64,000 nt of DNA from JAGXRK01 sp963804005 (GTDB lineage: Bacteria; Bacteroidota; Ignavibacteria; Ignavibacteriales; Ignavibacteriaceae), in the NCBI GenBank assembly GCA_963804005.1, contig CAWDOP010000002.1:186001-250000 (forward strand), in the 5' to 3' direction. The notes beneath the pieces were generated by a model. It did not search any database. It was not told the DNA's origin and saw only the letters and a list, made by a program, of their open reading frames with translations. A program made the translations under genes and the position numbers. Each line of letters starts with the position of its first letter. Positions within the stretch are counted from its first letter, which is position 1. Shown piece after piece: positions 46,990-57,264 of the stretch.

Positions 46990-47631
46990 TTGATTTTGAA
47001 TTTAAGTTACAATCCACCTTTTATTATAAAAAAACTGTTCGGTGATTTCTACTGGACAACATCCAACAACAAAATTCTTCTTACTTTTGATGATGGACCA
47101 ACTGTCGAAGCAACAGATCTTATTCTTAAAACTCTAGATGAATTTAAGATAAAAGCTTTGTTCTTTTGCGTGGGACAGAATGTTGAAAAGAATCCTGAAC
47201 TAGCTAATGAAATGAATAAGCAAGAACACTCACTCGGAAATCATAATTATCGACATAGACAATTAATAAAACTGTCAAAACAGGAACAGATTAACGAGAT
47301 TAAAAAATGTAAAGACGTATTAATTAACACGACAGGAATAACACCTAAATATTACCGTCCACCGTATGGAAAATTTAATCTATCAACAAATAAATTTTTG
47401 AAACAGTTTGAATTAAAAAATGTTATGTGGTCTTTGCTTACTTATGATTTTAAAAACGATTTTAATTTGGTTAAATATTCAGTTGATAAGTATCTTAAAT
47501 CAAATTCTATAATAGTTTTGCACGATAGTATAAAATCAAAAAATATTATTGTTGATTCAATTCACTATGTCGCTGAACAAGCAGCAAAAAAAGGATTATC
47601 ATTTGGAGAGCCTGCCGAATGTTTGAAATAA
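46990..47631 (+). CDS. Polysaccharide deacetylase (NodB) family protein
   Basis: 213 residues from a TTG codon. NodB motifs: LLTFDDGPTVEAT (catalytic Asp pair), HSLGNHNYRHRQL (metal His), YYRPPYGKF and IIVLHDSIKS. It should remove acetyl or similar groups from a glycan or polyisoprenyl-linked sugar; without a signal peptide it probably acts in the cytoplasm. It overlaps the next glycosyltransferase gene by 13 nt. Confidence 0.9.
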   Translation: MILNLSYNPPFIIKKLFGDFYWTTSNNKILLTFDDGPTVEATDLILKTLDEFKIKALFFCVGQNVEKNPELANEMNKQEHSLGNHNYRHRQLIKLSKQEQINEIKKCKDVLINTTGITPKYYRPPYGKFNLSTNKFLKQFELKNVMWSLLTYDFKNDFNLVKYSVDKYLKSNSIIVLHDSIKSKNIIVDSIHYVAEQAAKKGLSFGEPAECLK

Positions 47632-48713
47632 TTTTCATAATATCGGTTGCCGGATATTTTCTTATGTCTTTTCTTTTCACCATTGGTGTAATGAAAAAAT
47701 TTCCAAAGATAGCTGATGAGTCAAAGCTTCCGTCAGCAACAGTTATTGTTTCTGCTAGAAACGAAGAAGATAAAATATTAAGAACGCTTCAATCGCTTCA
47801 TAAACTTGAATATCCGGAAGGTAAACTTGAAATTCTTTTGGTTGATGATCAATCAGAAGATTCAACCGGAAAGATTATTGATAGTTTTATTAAAAATAAA
47901 TCTCGTTTCAAAAAAATCACAACTGAAAAATATCATTCTAAACTAATAGGAAAGACGAGAGCTTTAACTTATGCTTTAGATAAAGCGAACGGAGAAATAA
48001 TTTTAACGACCGATGCGGATTGTGAAGTAAAACCAGAATGGGTTAAATCTGTATGTTCTTATTATTTTGATGATGTCGGAATGGTAAGCGGATTTACAAC
48101 CCAGGAAGCGAAGAATGGTTTCAGCGGTATGCAGGCTATTGATTTTATTTATCTGTTAACTGCTGGTTCAGGCACGGTGAATATTGGCATTCCAATCAGT
48201 TGCATCGGAAATAATATGAGCTATCGCAAAAAAGCTTATGAAGAAGTTGGCGGTTATGAAAATCTTCCATTTAGTGTTACTGAAGATTTTATATTACTAA
48301 ATGCTATAAAAAAACTTAAGAAGTATAAAATACTTTTTCCGTTAGAAGAAAAAGCTTTGATAACTTCTTTACCTTGTAAAACCTGGAAGAGTCTGCTAAG
48401 GCAAAAAAAGAGGTGGGGAGTTGGTGGATTGGGAGTACCATTTATCGGCTTCATAATAATGGTGTTTGGTTTTCTAAGTAATCTGTTTGTATTGCTTACT
48501 CCTTTCTTTTTCTCACCTGTCTGGTTATATTTATCAGTCTTCAAAATAGCAATTGATTTTTTTGTTTTACTGCCAGTTCACAGGCAATTGAAGATCACTA
48601 AAAATCTTAAATACTTCATTCAATATCAGCTTTATTATTTGATTTACGTTATTGCTTTACCATTCATAGTTCTGCCAAACAAAAAAGTAATCTGGAAAGG
48701 CAGAGAGTATTAA
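47619..48713 (+). CDS. Membrane-bound family 2 glycosyltransferase
   Basis: 364 residues. N-terminal helix, GT-A domain (ATVIVSARNEEDKILRTLQSL, LLVDDQSEDSTGK, TTDADCEVKPEW as the DxD-type site, NMSYRKKAYEEVGGY), a QKKRWGVGG-like segment (the Q/RxxRW processive motif region) and about three C-terminal helices. Family 2 enzymes of this design extend cell-surface sugars or glycolipids. It is translationally coupled to the deacetylase upstream and the radical SAM gene downstream. Confidence 0.9.
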   Translation: MFEIIFIISVAGYFLMSFLFTIGVMKKFPKIADESKLPSATVIVSARNEEDKILRTLQSLHKLEYPEGKLEILLVDDQSEDSTGKIIDSFIKNKSRFKKITTEKYHSKLIGKTRALTYALDKANGEIILTTDADCEVKPEWVKSVCSYYFDDVGMVSGFTTQEAKNGFSGMQAIDFIYLLTAGSGTVNIGIPISCIGNNMSYRKKAYEEVGGYENLPFSVTEDFILLNAIKKLKKYKILFPLEEKALITSLPCKTWKSLLRQKKRWGVGGLGVPFIGFIIMVFGFLSNLFVLLTPFFFSPVWLYLSVFKIAIDFFVLLPVHRQLKITKNLKYFIQYQLYYLIYVIALPFIVLPNKKVIWKGREY

Positions 48714-49709
48714 ATGTTATTACTCTGCAATTATTATCTCACTTATAAATGTAATGCTTTTTGTGAGTTCTGCCATTTCGGTGATCACAGTATGTTTAAA
48801 GATGCACCTTTTGCTAAACTGGAAGATTTCAAATCTAATGTCAAGCAGTTAGCTGAGATAGGCGTTAAGTTTATTGATCTCACCGGTGGCGAACCTCTTC
48901 TACATAAAGAGATCCATCTGATGGCAGAGTATGCAAAAGGTTTTAATATGCAAACCAGCATAACATCAAACGGATTGCTTTATCACAAGTTTGCTGAAAA
49001 GCTTGCAGGTATAATTAATCTTCTGCATTTCTCTCTCGATTCACCCGATGAAGAAGAACATAACAGAATTAGAAAAGTTGATTGTTATAAAAGTGTTTTT
49101 AAAAGTATAGAGATTGCAAAATCATTAGGTGAATTCCCTGATATTCATTTTACTGTTACAAATGAAACATACAAAAAGCTGCCGGGGATGTATGAAATTG
49201 CGCAAAAGCACGATCTCGTGTTATTGGTAAATCCGGTTTTCTCCTACTTTGGAAATCCGGGATTATCGCCGAAAGCAATAGATTATACTGATGAATACTG
49301 CGATGGCAAGATGGATATTTACCTGAACAAAGGTTTTATGAAGTTAAGAAGAGATGGAGGAAACGATATTAACCATCCTTCCTGTAAAGCTGTATCAAGA
49401 GTTGTGGTGATCTCTCCATACAATGGAATAATTCTTCCATGCTATCATTTTGGAAATGAAAGAATTCCGATTGACAAACCGATAAAAGATATTCGTAACT
49501 CAGAAAAATTTAAGTACTTCAAACAGATGGAAGGCAAATTCGATTTCTGTCAGGGTTGCACCGTAAATTGTTATTTCGAACCATCATTTGCTTTTCCTAC
49601 AAACCTTTATGCGATATCCAGCTTAACTTCAAAATTTAAATACGGTTATAATAAGCTTATAAAACAAAAAATTCGTAAGACAAAAATTTCAAACACTGTG
49701 GTAAAATAA
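48714..49709 (+). CDS. Radical SAM protein with C-terminal SPASM-like cysteines
   Basis: 331 residues. CxxxCxxC cluster C13, C17, C20 (KCNAFCEFCHF) for the SAM-binding 4Fe-4S centre, DLTGGEPLLHKEI (GGE motif), and later cysteines (ILPCYHFG, FCQGCTVNCYFEP) that may bind a second cluster. It resembles peptide- or sugar-modifying SPASM enzymes and the HpnH/MoaA-like group. It starts immediately at the previous stop, inside the glycosyltransferase/deacetylase run, so a modified glycan or lipid head group is a fair guess. Confidence 0.88.
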   Translation: MLLLCNYYLTYKCNAFCEFCHFGDHSMFKDAPFAKLEDFKSNVKQLAEIGVKFIDLTGGEPLLHKEIHLMAEYAKGFNMQTSITSNGLLYHKFAEKLAGIINLLHFSLDSPDEEEHNRIRKVDCYKSVFKSIEIAKSLGEFPDIHFTVTNETYKKLPGMYEIAQKHDLVLLVNPVFSYFGNPGLSPKAIDYTDEYCDGKMDIYLNKGFMKLRRDGGNDINHPSCKAVSRVVVISPYNGIILPCYHFGNERIPIDKPIKDIRNSEKFKYFKQMEGKFDFCQGCTVNCYFEPSFAFPTNLYAISSLTSKFKYGYNKLIKQKIRKTKISNTVVK

Positions 49710-50530
49710 TGAGTAGACTAATCCTGATATTATTACTGATTACATCGATGTCATTCCCTCAGGAAACTGCTAAATGGTTTCCATCTGAACTTAACATTCA
49801 ACCTTTCACTGCAAACTTTATAGAACCTAAAACCGGTTTTTTGTTTGGATTAGATGAAAACAAAATCCGTTTGGATATTGGAACTTCTCAAGATATTGTT
49901 CACTTAATTGACGATGATTTTACAATATCATGTGGTGTTGATCTTTTTACATACACAAGATTAAGAAGTGCAAATGACTTTAAGTTCCCTGTTGAAACGA
50001 TTGATTATTTATTCGGAATAAATGCTGGTTATAAAAAAATATTTTGTGATCGTGAAATTGGATTAAGATTCAGATTCAGCCATATCAGCGCCCATTTGGT
50101 CGATGGACAATACGATGAACAAGAATCAGAATGGCGGGATGGTAGAAATCCTTTTGTATTCAGTAAAGAATTTGTTGAAATATTTCCTTATTACAGGATT
50201 AATAGTTTTAGATTTTATGCCGGATTAACTTATATCTTTCACATAATTCCGGAGAATATTAAAAAAGGTATTTATCAGGTTGGTTTTGATTACTATGCAC
50301 TGCCAATAGCAACAGATTATTTTACTCCATTTGTTGCTTACGATTTCAAACTAAACGGAATTGAAACTTACATTGGAAATAATATTATTACTGCCGGGCT
50401 TAAATTTGGCAAATGGAATGAAAAAGGATTCAGTGTTCATCTTACTTATATATCTGGCAAAAGTATACATGGTGAATATTATGATGTTACTGAGAATTAT
50501 ACAAACATAGGTTTCAATCTGGATTTATAA
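49709..50530 (+). CDS. DUF1207-like outer-membrane protein
   Basis: 273 residues with a signal peptide (LILILLLITSMSFPQ). The mature start KWFPSELNIQPFTANFIEPKT resembles DUF1207 proteins (P.L..P..AD..EP). Barrel strands follow and the end is NIGFNLDL. Its ATG overlaps the preceding stop (TAATG). Unknown function; probably the outer-membrane part of the pathway encoded by this run. Confidence 0.65.
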   Translation: MSRLILILLLITSMSFPQETAKWFPSELNIQPFTANFIEPKTGFLFGLDENKIRLDIGTSQDIVHLIDDDFTISCGVDLFTYTRLRSANDFKFPVETIDYLFGINAGYKKIFCDREIGLRFRFSHISAHLVDGQYDEQESEWRDGRNPFVFSKEFVEIFPYYRINSFRFYAGLTYIFHIIPENIKKGIYQVGFDYYALPIATDYFTPFVAYDFKLNGIETYIGNNIITAGLKFGKWNEKGFSVHLTYISGKSIHGEYYDVTENYTNIGFNLDL

Positions 50531-51537
50531 TGTCTGAAGTTAATTACGTTTTTACAACTACTTCGAAAAAATTAAGAAATAAAAAGATTAAAAGTTATTT
50601 AATTCATACAGGATTATTCATTATTACTTTTGTCACAACGACTTTAGCAGGAGTTGAGTGGACGACAGGAAGACTCGGTCCTTATGAACTATCAACAATA
50701 ATTGAAAAAGGATTACCATACTCACTAAGTATAATGCTCATAATTACTTTTCATGAATTTGGTCATTTTTTCGCTGCAAAGTTTCATAAAGTAAGATCTA
50801 CCTTACCGTTTTATATTCCATTCCCCCCGATTCCGATATTTATAAACTTTGGAACACTTGGTGCAGTTATAAAAACAAAGTCACCGATCTATACGAAGAA
50901 GGCAATGTTTGATATTGGTGTCGCAGGTCCAATAGCTGGATTTATGGTTAGTGTTGCCTTACTTATTTATGGATTCTTACACGTTCCGGGGATTGAATAT
51001 TTACTTAACATTCATCCTGATTATTTTTCTGATGAATATGGTAAATCCGGTCTTCATTTAGTATTCGGAGATTCTATATTATTTTCTTTATTTAAAGAAA
51101 TCTTTGTAAGCAAAGAAATTTTCTTTCCACCTATGAGTGAGATTTATCATTATCCTTACTTAACTGCAGGATGGTTTGGATTATTTGTTACTTCTATGAA
51201 TATGATTCCTGTCGGACAGTTAGACGGTGGGCATATCTCATACACAATGTTTGGAGATCGAAAACACTATAACCTTTCCGTTGTTAGTTTTATTGCTTTG
51301 TTTGTATTGGGAATTACCGGCATTATTGAAGCAACACTTGAAATGAATATGGGTTTTGGATGGTCCGGTTGGTTATTTTGGGCACTAATTTTATACTTTG
51401 TAATTAAATTGAAACATCCGCCTGTAATGGACACAACTCCATTGGATAAAAAAAGGATGATGATTGGTTACATAAGTTTTGTAATTTTTATTTTAAGTTT
51501 TTCTCCTGCTCCAATTGTTCTTAATTTTATAGGGTAA
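50530..51537 (+). CDS. Site-2 protease family (M50) membrane metalloprotease
   Basis: 335 residues with about seven helices. Zinc motif HEFGH (H75, E76, H79) and a second motif GQLDGGHI (D232). NFGTLGAVIKTKSPIYTKKAMFDIGVAGPIAGF is the family's loop region. These cut membrane proteins within the bilayer; plant EGY-type homologues share the GVAGPIAG motif. TAATG coupling to the barrel gene upstream. The substrate is unknown; anti-sigma factors are one usual target class. Confidence 0.92.
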   Translation: MSEVNYVFTTTSKKLRNKKIKSYLIHTGLFIITFVTTTLAGVEWTTGRLGPYELSTIIEKGLPYSLSIMLIITFHEFGHFFAAKFHKVRSTLPFYIPFPPIPIFINFGTLGAVIKTKSPIYTKKAMFDIGVAGPIAGFMVSVALLIYGFLHVPGIEYLLNIHPDYFSDEYGKSGLHLVFGDSILFSLFKEIFVSKEIFFPPMSEIYHYPYLTAGWFGLFVTSMNMIPVGQLDGGHISYTMFGDRKHYNLSVVSFIALFVLGITGIIEATLEMNMGFGWSGWLFWALILYFVIKLKHPPVMDTTPLDKKRMMIGYISFVIFILSFSPAPIVLNFIG

Positions 51538-51594
51538 TAAGATGAACCTTTATTTTTACCTTGCAGCAGTTAGGATGTAATTAAATATTTCAAT

Positions 51595-52431
51595 ATGAAA
51601 AAAGCAGTTATTTTTATTTTCTTATCTTCACTGATCTTTACTTCCTGTGAAAAAGATTATTCCGGGATTGTCGATTCTTCCATTAATGAATTCCAGGTTA
51701 TCAGAGTTTCACCTTCAGGTAATGTTTTGTTTAATGCTATCGATTCATTAATTACAATTCAAATTGATTTTACACAAACAAGCACTGTCAGCGAAGTCAG
51801 TTGCGATATTTATTCATCAGATAACAACCGATTAAATTCCTCGCGAATTATACTTTATGATAATGGCAATCCTGATTTCGGTGATGATTCGTTAAATGAT
51901 AATAAGTATGCCAATAAATTTCCTTTGAGTTCAACTTATCCAATTGGGAATTATTCAATCCGTTATTACACAACAATTATTACAGGGGACACTAAACAAA
52001 TTGCGCAAAGCAATTTTATTTATGATAATGGGCAGGAAAATGTAGCACCTGTTATTTCTAATTTGATGATGGTTGACTCTTCAAGTTTTTCTCCAATTGA
52101 TTCAATTCAAGTGGATGTTTCATTTATTTTTTCAGTGACTGCAATAGATTCAAATGGTTACAATGATATTTTAAGAGTGTATTTTGAATTGTATAGACCT
52201 GATAGTTCAGTCGTAACGGACGCTTCAGGTAATTCAAAGATTCAGATGTTTGATGACGGTAATTTCACAATTTATGGCGACCAAAATGCTGGGGATGGTA
52301 TCTTTTCATTTAAAAACAAATTTCTTGATTCTCCAACGACTCAAAGAGGGTATTGGAGATTTGAATTTAGAGCTGAAGACCGTGGCGGTCTAGTAAGTAA
52401 TAAAATAATTAAATATTTGAAGGTTTTATGA
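51595..52431 (+). CDS. Lipoprotein with Ig-like repeats
   Basis: 278 residues. Signal with lipobox (SSLIFTSCEKD, Cys18). Two similar Ig-like segments: QIDFTQTSTVSEVSCDIYS with GNPDFGDDSLNDNKYANKF, and VSFIFSVTAIDSNGYNDILR with GNFTIYGDQNAGDGIFSFK. Surface or periplasmic beta-sandwich protein of unknown role. Its stop overlaps the following exported-protein gene (ATGA). Confidence 0.78.
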   Translation: MKKAVIFIFLSSLIFTSCEKDYSGIVDSSINEFQVIRVSPSGNVLFNAIDSLITIQIDFTQTSTVSEVSCDIYSSDNNRLNSSRIILYDNGNPDFGDDSLNDNKYANKFPLSSTYPIGNYSIRYYTTIITGDTKQIAQSNFIYDNGQENVAPVISNLMMVDSSSFSPIDSIQVDVSFIFSVTAIDSNGYNDILRVYFELYRPDSSVVTDASGNSKIQMFDDGNFTIYGDQNAGDGIFSFKNKFLDSPTTQRGYWRFEFRAEDRGGLVSNKIIKYLKVL

Positions 52432-53980
52432 GTTTGCGCTTCATTTTCATTTTAATAATTTGCTATTCCTTTACGATTTTTGCCCAGAACCAAATAACCA
52501 CATACAAGTTATTTAATGAAGTTGATAACCTAAATAAAATTGAAGCGTTAAATCCAACCAGTAATACTATTACAGATATTATTACAATTGGTGATACTGT
52601 TTGGATAGGTACAAGCCGTGGCGTAAGTTTATCAACTGACCGTGGTGAAAATTGGACTAACTTTTATGGTAATCCGCAATTCGGAACCGATAATGTTTCG
52701 TCAATTGGTTACTCTAACGGAATATTCTGGGCAGCAACTGCTCGGACGGTTGAACAAAATGAACAAAGTTTACCACAGGGAACTGGATTAAAATACACTT
52801 CTGATCTTGGAACAACATGGACTTCTGTACCACAACCGCTTGATCAGCAGACTGATACGTTGGTTCAATACGGAATAAATGTTATCCAGGCTTTACCGGT
52901 TACTGTAGCAATTCAAAATCTGGCTTATGATATAGCATTCACTCCCGGTACAATTTGGATTGCATCTTTTGCTGGCGGTTTAAGAAAAAGTACTGATATG
53001 GGACAAACTTGGCAGCGTGTAGTGCTTCCTCCGGATAAGTTAAATTCTATTTCTCCAACAGATACTTTAGATTTTTGTCTTTCACCTGTTGCGGGAAATT
53101 TTTGTTCTGTGGGAAATTTAAATCACCGTGTTTTTTCAGTTATATCTTCTGATGATAATACATTATACGCTGGAACGGCAAACGGAATTAACAAATCCAC
53201 CGATAATGGGATTAGCTGGATTAAGTTCAATCATCAAAATCAGCAAGAGCCAATAAGCGGAAACTTTATTACAGCACTTGGTTATAGTACAATTGGAAAC
53301 TCTTTATGGGCATCAACTTGGAAAGCGGAAGCTCCTGAAGAATTTTATGGTGTAAGTTTTTCAACTAATGGAGGTGAAAGCTGGAAAACGACTCTTTATG
53401 ATGAACGTTCACATAACTTTGGTTTCAAGTTAGGTCAGGTTATGGCAGCGACTGATAATGGGATTTTTAGATCGAGTGATATTGGTAAAACCTGGATTTT
53501 ACCAGGGTCTATTTATGATACTGAATCATACATTTCTTTGACAGACAAACATATTTTACAGTGCAACTTCTCAAGGACAGGATGTATGGATAGGTTCTGA
53601 TGATGGTCTTGCTAGATTACGTGAAACCGGTTTCTGGCAGGGAATATGGAAAATATTTATTGCATCATCTGCCTTTAACTTCTGATGATGATACTTATTG
53701 TTTCCCAAATCCGTTTTCTCCAAGGCAGGAGCAATTAAAAATTAAATACAGTACAGGTGGAAAAGAGTCTAAAGTTACAATCAGAGTTTATGACTTTGGA
53801 ATGAACTATGTCTCAACAGTTATTCAAAATGCTCCGCGTAATAAAACCATAGAAGGTACACCAGATTATTGGGATGGCCGAGATGCTAACGGCCACTATG
53901 TACCAAACGGCGTTTATTTTTATCGGGTAGAAGTTGAAGGAAAAGATCCTGTTTATGGAAAAATATTAGTGCTTCAATAA
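52428..53980 (+). pseudogene. Exported BNR-propeller protein with FlgD-like C-terminal domain, frameshifted
   Basis: Frame one (52428 to about 53545) encodes a signal peptide and repeated BNR units (STDRGENWTNF, STDMGQTWQRV, STDNGISWIKF, STNGGESW). The next frame (about 53550-53680) reads ATSQGQDVWIGSDDGLARLR and WKIFIASSAF. The third frame (to 53980) reads DDDTYCFPNPFSPRQ and the FlgD/CTD-like YDFGMNY...GVYFYRVEV. Two frameshifts are needed to join them. The start overlaps the lipoprotein gene and the stop lies 8 nt before a PorV-like gene, so the position is that of a normal operon member. Confidence 0.75.
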
Positions 53981-53988
53981 GAGGATAA

Positions 53989-54990
53989 ATGAGAATTTTA
54001 ATATCAATATTTATTTTAATTAGTTCGACAGTTATTAATGCGCAACCTGCATTTAGTGAGATGGCAGTAAAACCCGGCTCATTTAGTCGAATAGGTTTTG
54101 GTGCACGTGGAATTGGTATGGGTAATGCAATGAGTGCTGTTATTGAAGGTAATCTTGTCTCTTATTATAATCCTGCAATCACAGTTTTTCAGAAAAATAA
54201 TTCCTTTCAGACATCATATACGTTTCTTACGTTAGACAGGTCATTAAACTTCTTAAACTTCACAAGAAGATTTGATTTCTATTCATCAAGGGATACATCA
54301 ATTGTTAATAAAAAGCCTTCATCAACTGCCGGTGTAAGTATTGGAATAATAAATTCCGGTGTTGGGAAAATTGATGGAAGAGATAACAACGGTTTAAAGA
54401 CAGAAGAACTTTCAACTTCGGAAAATCAATTTTTCTTAAGTGTCGCAAACAAATTTTCCGAAAGATTATCTATTGGTCTTTCTGCTAAAATGTATTATTA
54501 TAAATTATATAAAGAAATTACTTCAACAGGAATTGGACTTGACATTGGTGCTCTGTACAGAATAAATGATGAATGGAATGTTGCCCTGATGTTAGTAGAT
54601 ATTAACAGTAAATATAAGTGGGACACTGCTCCTGTTTATGATAGAAACGGTATTATAACAGAAGATCAATTTCCATTCTTAAAGAAAATAGGACTTAGTT
54701 ATTTTAAAAAAGAAAGTGGAATTTTACTTGCTGCCGAATTTGAAAATAGTAATGCCGGCACCAACATTATCAGATTTGGTGCTGAGTTCAATATTTACGA
54801 TGCATTATTCCTGAGAGCAGGATTGGATCAATTCAATTTAAGTAATCAGGATTGGCCTTCTAAACCATCTGCGGGTTTTTCATATTTCAAACAGTTCGAT
54901 GGAATTATTGTAGGTGTTAATTACGCTTTTCAATTAGAACAATATTCATCTTCTGACAGGCATATTGTGGGAGTGAATATTAATTTTTAA
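53989..54990 (+). CDS. PorV/PorQ family outer-membrane protein
   Basis: 333 residues. Signal peptide, then the signature PGSFSRIGFGARGIGMGNAMSAVIEGNLVSYYNPA and a barrel ending VGVNINF. It directly follows a sorted-type exported protein and precedes a second PorV-like gene, suggesting gene duplication. Probable partner in T9SS cargo handling or export of a specific substrate. Confidence 0.83.
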   Translation: MRILISIFILISSTVINAQPAFSEMAVKPGSFSRIGFGARGIGMGNAMSAVIEGNLVSYYNPAITVFQKNNSFQTSYTFLTLDRSLNFLNFTRRFDFYSSRDTSIVNKKPSSTAGVSIGIINSGVGKIDGRDNNGLKTEELSTSENQFFLSVANKFSERLSIGLSAKMYYYKLYKEITSTGIGLDIGALYRINDEWNVALMLVDINSKYKWDTAPVYDRNGIITEDQFPFLKKIGLSYFKKESGILLAAEFENSNAGTNIIRFGAEFNIYDALFLRAGLDQFNLSNQDWPSKPSAGFSYFKQFDGIIVGVNYAFQLEQYSSSDRHIVGVNINF

Positions 54991-55031
54991 TCGTAACAGT
55001 AAAAAAATGTAGTATGAGACAATTTAACAAT

Positions 55032-55928
55032 ATGAAAAAAATTCTTTTAATATTTATAATATCAGCGGTTACAATCTTCTCACAATCTGCCGGCAATACT
55101 GGATTATCATTTCTGAAATTCGGATTTGGTGCACGTAACATAGCAATGGGCGATGCTGGTACAGTAGCAGCAAATGATATCACTTCATTGTTCTATAATC
55201 CTTCTAAACTAGCTTCGTTCGAAAATTCAGAAGTGTTTTTTATGCATAACGAATGGGTACAGGATGTAAGTAGTGAAGTTATAGGAATCAGGTCTTCAGT
55301 ATTTGGAATTCCGTTTGCGCTTGGTTTTAACGTAACAACTATTAGTGATATTGAAGTGAGAACTCGACCGGGTGAACCCGATACAAAATTCGATGCAAAT
55401 TATTTTTACGGAAGTCTTTCAACGGGATTTAATCTAAACGAAGATTTAGCCGTTGGAGGAACATTAAAATATTTATACGAGGGAATGCTATCTGATGAAG
55501 CAACGGGCTATGCCTTTGATATTGGTGCTGAATATCAACTTCCTTATGAGGGTTTATCCGTATCCACTGCAGTTCGTAATCTCGGATCAATGAATGATCT
55601 TAGATTAGAAAACACAAAACTTCCTGCTGAAATAAGATTTGGTCCTGCTTACAATTTTAAAGTCAATAATGTAAAACTTGATATTACGACTGTTGCAGAA
55701 TATCACAAATATTTTGATACTGATGATAATCATTTAAATATTGGTGCAGAATTTTTTTACGATAATCTCATAGCATTAAGAGGTGGATATCAATCCGGAT
55801 ATGAATCACGTGATTTTACATTTGGTATTGGTTTGAAATGGGGAAATCTGAATTTTGATTATGCATTTCTGCCATTTCAATTAGGATTAGGAAGCGCGAA
55901 TCTTTTCTCGCTCCAGTTTAAGTTTTAA
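55032..55928 (+). CDS. PorV/PorQ family outer-membrane protein (second tandem copy)
   Basis: About 298 residues. Signal peptide (MKKILLIFIISAVTIFSQ), the signature FLKFGFGARNIAMGDAGTVAANDITSLFYNPSK, and a barrel ending SLQFKF. The start at 55032 is chosen for the signal peptide; an ATG six codons upstream cannot be excluded because neither has a ribosome site. Same family as the preceding gene and as 7274. Confidence 0.83.
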   Translation: MKKILLIFIISAVTIFSQSAGNTGLSFLKFGFGARNIAMGDAGTVAANDITSLFYNPSKLASFENSEVFFMHNEWVQDVSSEVIGIRSSVFGIPFALGFNVTTISDIEVRTRPGEPDTKFDANYFYGSLSTGFNLNEDLAVGGTLKYLYEGMLSDEATGYAFDIGAEYQLPYEGLSVSTAVRNLGSMNDLRLENTKLPAEIRFGPAYNFKVNNVKLDITTVAEYHKYFDTDDNHLNIGAEFFYDNLIALRGGYQSGYESRDFTFGIGLKWGNLNFDYAFLPFQLGLGSANLFSLQFKF

Positions 55929-55945
55929 GGACTATTTTATATCAG

Positions 55946-57250
55946 ATGCAAAAAGTAATCTGTTTTCTTACCGATCATATAAAATACATTCTAATTCTCT
56001 ATGTCTTAATTCAACTGATTTATATATTTTATTTCCCACTTCCGTATAAAAGCGATTCACTTTACTATTATCAACTTGCATCATCAAGCCTAACTCAAGG
56101 CACCATTTATCCGACTAATATTTGTCTTTACGAAGATTATATAATTGCACCATTATTTGTGAATCTTCAAATCATAGTCCTAAATATTTTTAACTCTCCT
56201 TATTCTATTGGATTACTGCATATAATATTAAACTTAGTTCAACTGTCTTTATTATATGCAATAACTAAAAAGTACTTCAATAAAGAGAGTGCAGTAATTT
56301 TTGTTTTACTTTATATGTTTTACCTTCCAAACATTGGCTTTATTCTTCTGAATATGACAGAAGTATTCTTCGGTGTAATTCTTAGTCTCTCAATATATTT
56401 TATGTTGAAGGGTACTAATAGAGATTATTTTTTGTCAGGTATTTTCGCATCAGCCTCGGTTGCAGTTCGTCCGATGGGCTGGGCATTGCTTGCTGCACTT
56501 TTTGCATACATACTATTTATCCAACCCAGCAGAAGGTTGAAACAAATTTTATTTTTGAGTGGGGGTGTAGCATTGTTTATTTTAATAATGGGTACAACAA
56601 CATATTTAAGTTCCGGTCATTTTATATTTACGTCAGTTAATTATGGTACAAACTTTTTGATTGGAGCAAATGATGATGCAACAGGGGCATATAACGACAG
56701 AGTTTTTCATGAAGGTAAAGCAGGATTCATTGAAAATCCTGAATCTAAAACGTACATCGAAAAACAGCAGTACTGGTTTAATAAAGCTGTTAATTGGATA
56801 GAAGAAAATCCGGGAAGATGGATAAAAATATTTCCGCTCAAACTGATTCATATTTTTGTATGGGATGATTATGCTATTTCACCTCTTTTGCACATGCAGG
56901 AGTGGAATCTTTACATCATCATGAAGCATTTAGTTATAAGCCAGGATTATGATAAAGTAATGAAAGATGTTCCACTAATAAAGAAGCTCGGATATATTTC
57001 TTTTCAAATTCTTCATCATATCTACTATTTTTTAATCGTTATTATTTTTATTCTTTATATTATAAAAAATTTCAAAATATTGAAATCAGAAAAATCATTC
57101 ATATTATTTTTATTAGTGATAGGATTTGCAGTTATTATTCCGTTATTTTCATTCGGTGATCCGAGATTTAAATATCCGTACATCTTATTGATGATGATTT
57201 TAATCAGTCCTTTTCTTAGTAAACATTTTTACAAAACCAGATACAATTAA
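55946..57250 (+). CDS. Membrane glycosyltransferase (GT39/GT-C type)
   Basis: 434 residues with about ten helices. An acidic first-loop motif (PYKSDSLYYYQLASSSL) stands after helix 1, as in GT-C enzymes that use polyprenyl-phosphate sugars, followed by AVRPMGWALLAALFAY. A periplasmic segment (residues about 230-290) lies in the second half. It likely moves a sugar to a lipid or protein at the outer face of the inner membrane. Confidence 0.8.
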   Translation: MQKVICFLTDHIKYILILYVLIQLIYIFYFPLPYKSDSLYYYQLASSSLTQGTIYPTNICLYEDYIIAPLFVNLQIIVLNIFNSPYSIGLLHIILNLVQLSLLYAITKKYFNKESAVIFVLLYMFYLPNIGFILLNMTEVFFGVILSLSIYFMLKGTNRDYFLSGIFASASVAVRPMGWALLAALFAYILFIQPSRRLKQILFLSGGVALFILIMGTTTYLSSGHFIFTSVNYGTNFLIGANDDATGAYNDRVFHEGKAGFIENPESKTYIEKQQYWFNKAVNWIEENPGRWIKIFPLKLIHIFVWDDYAISPLLHMQEWNLYIIMKHLVISQDYDKVMKDVPLIKKLGYISFQILHHIYYFLIVIIFILYIIKNFKILKSEKSFILFLLVIGFAVIIPLFSFGDPRFKYPYILLMMILISPFLSKHFYKTRYN

Positions 57251-57264
57251 AAAGAAGAATTCTC

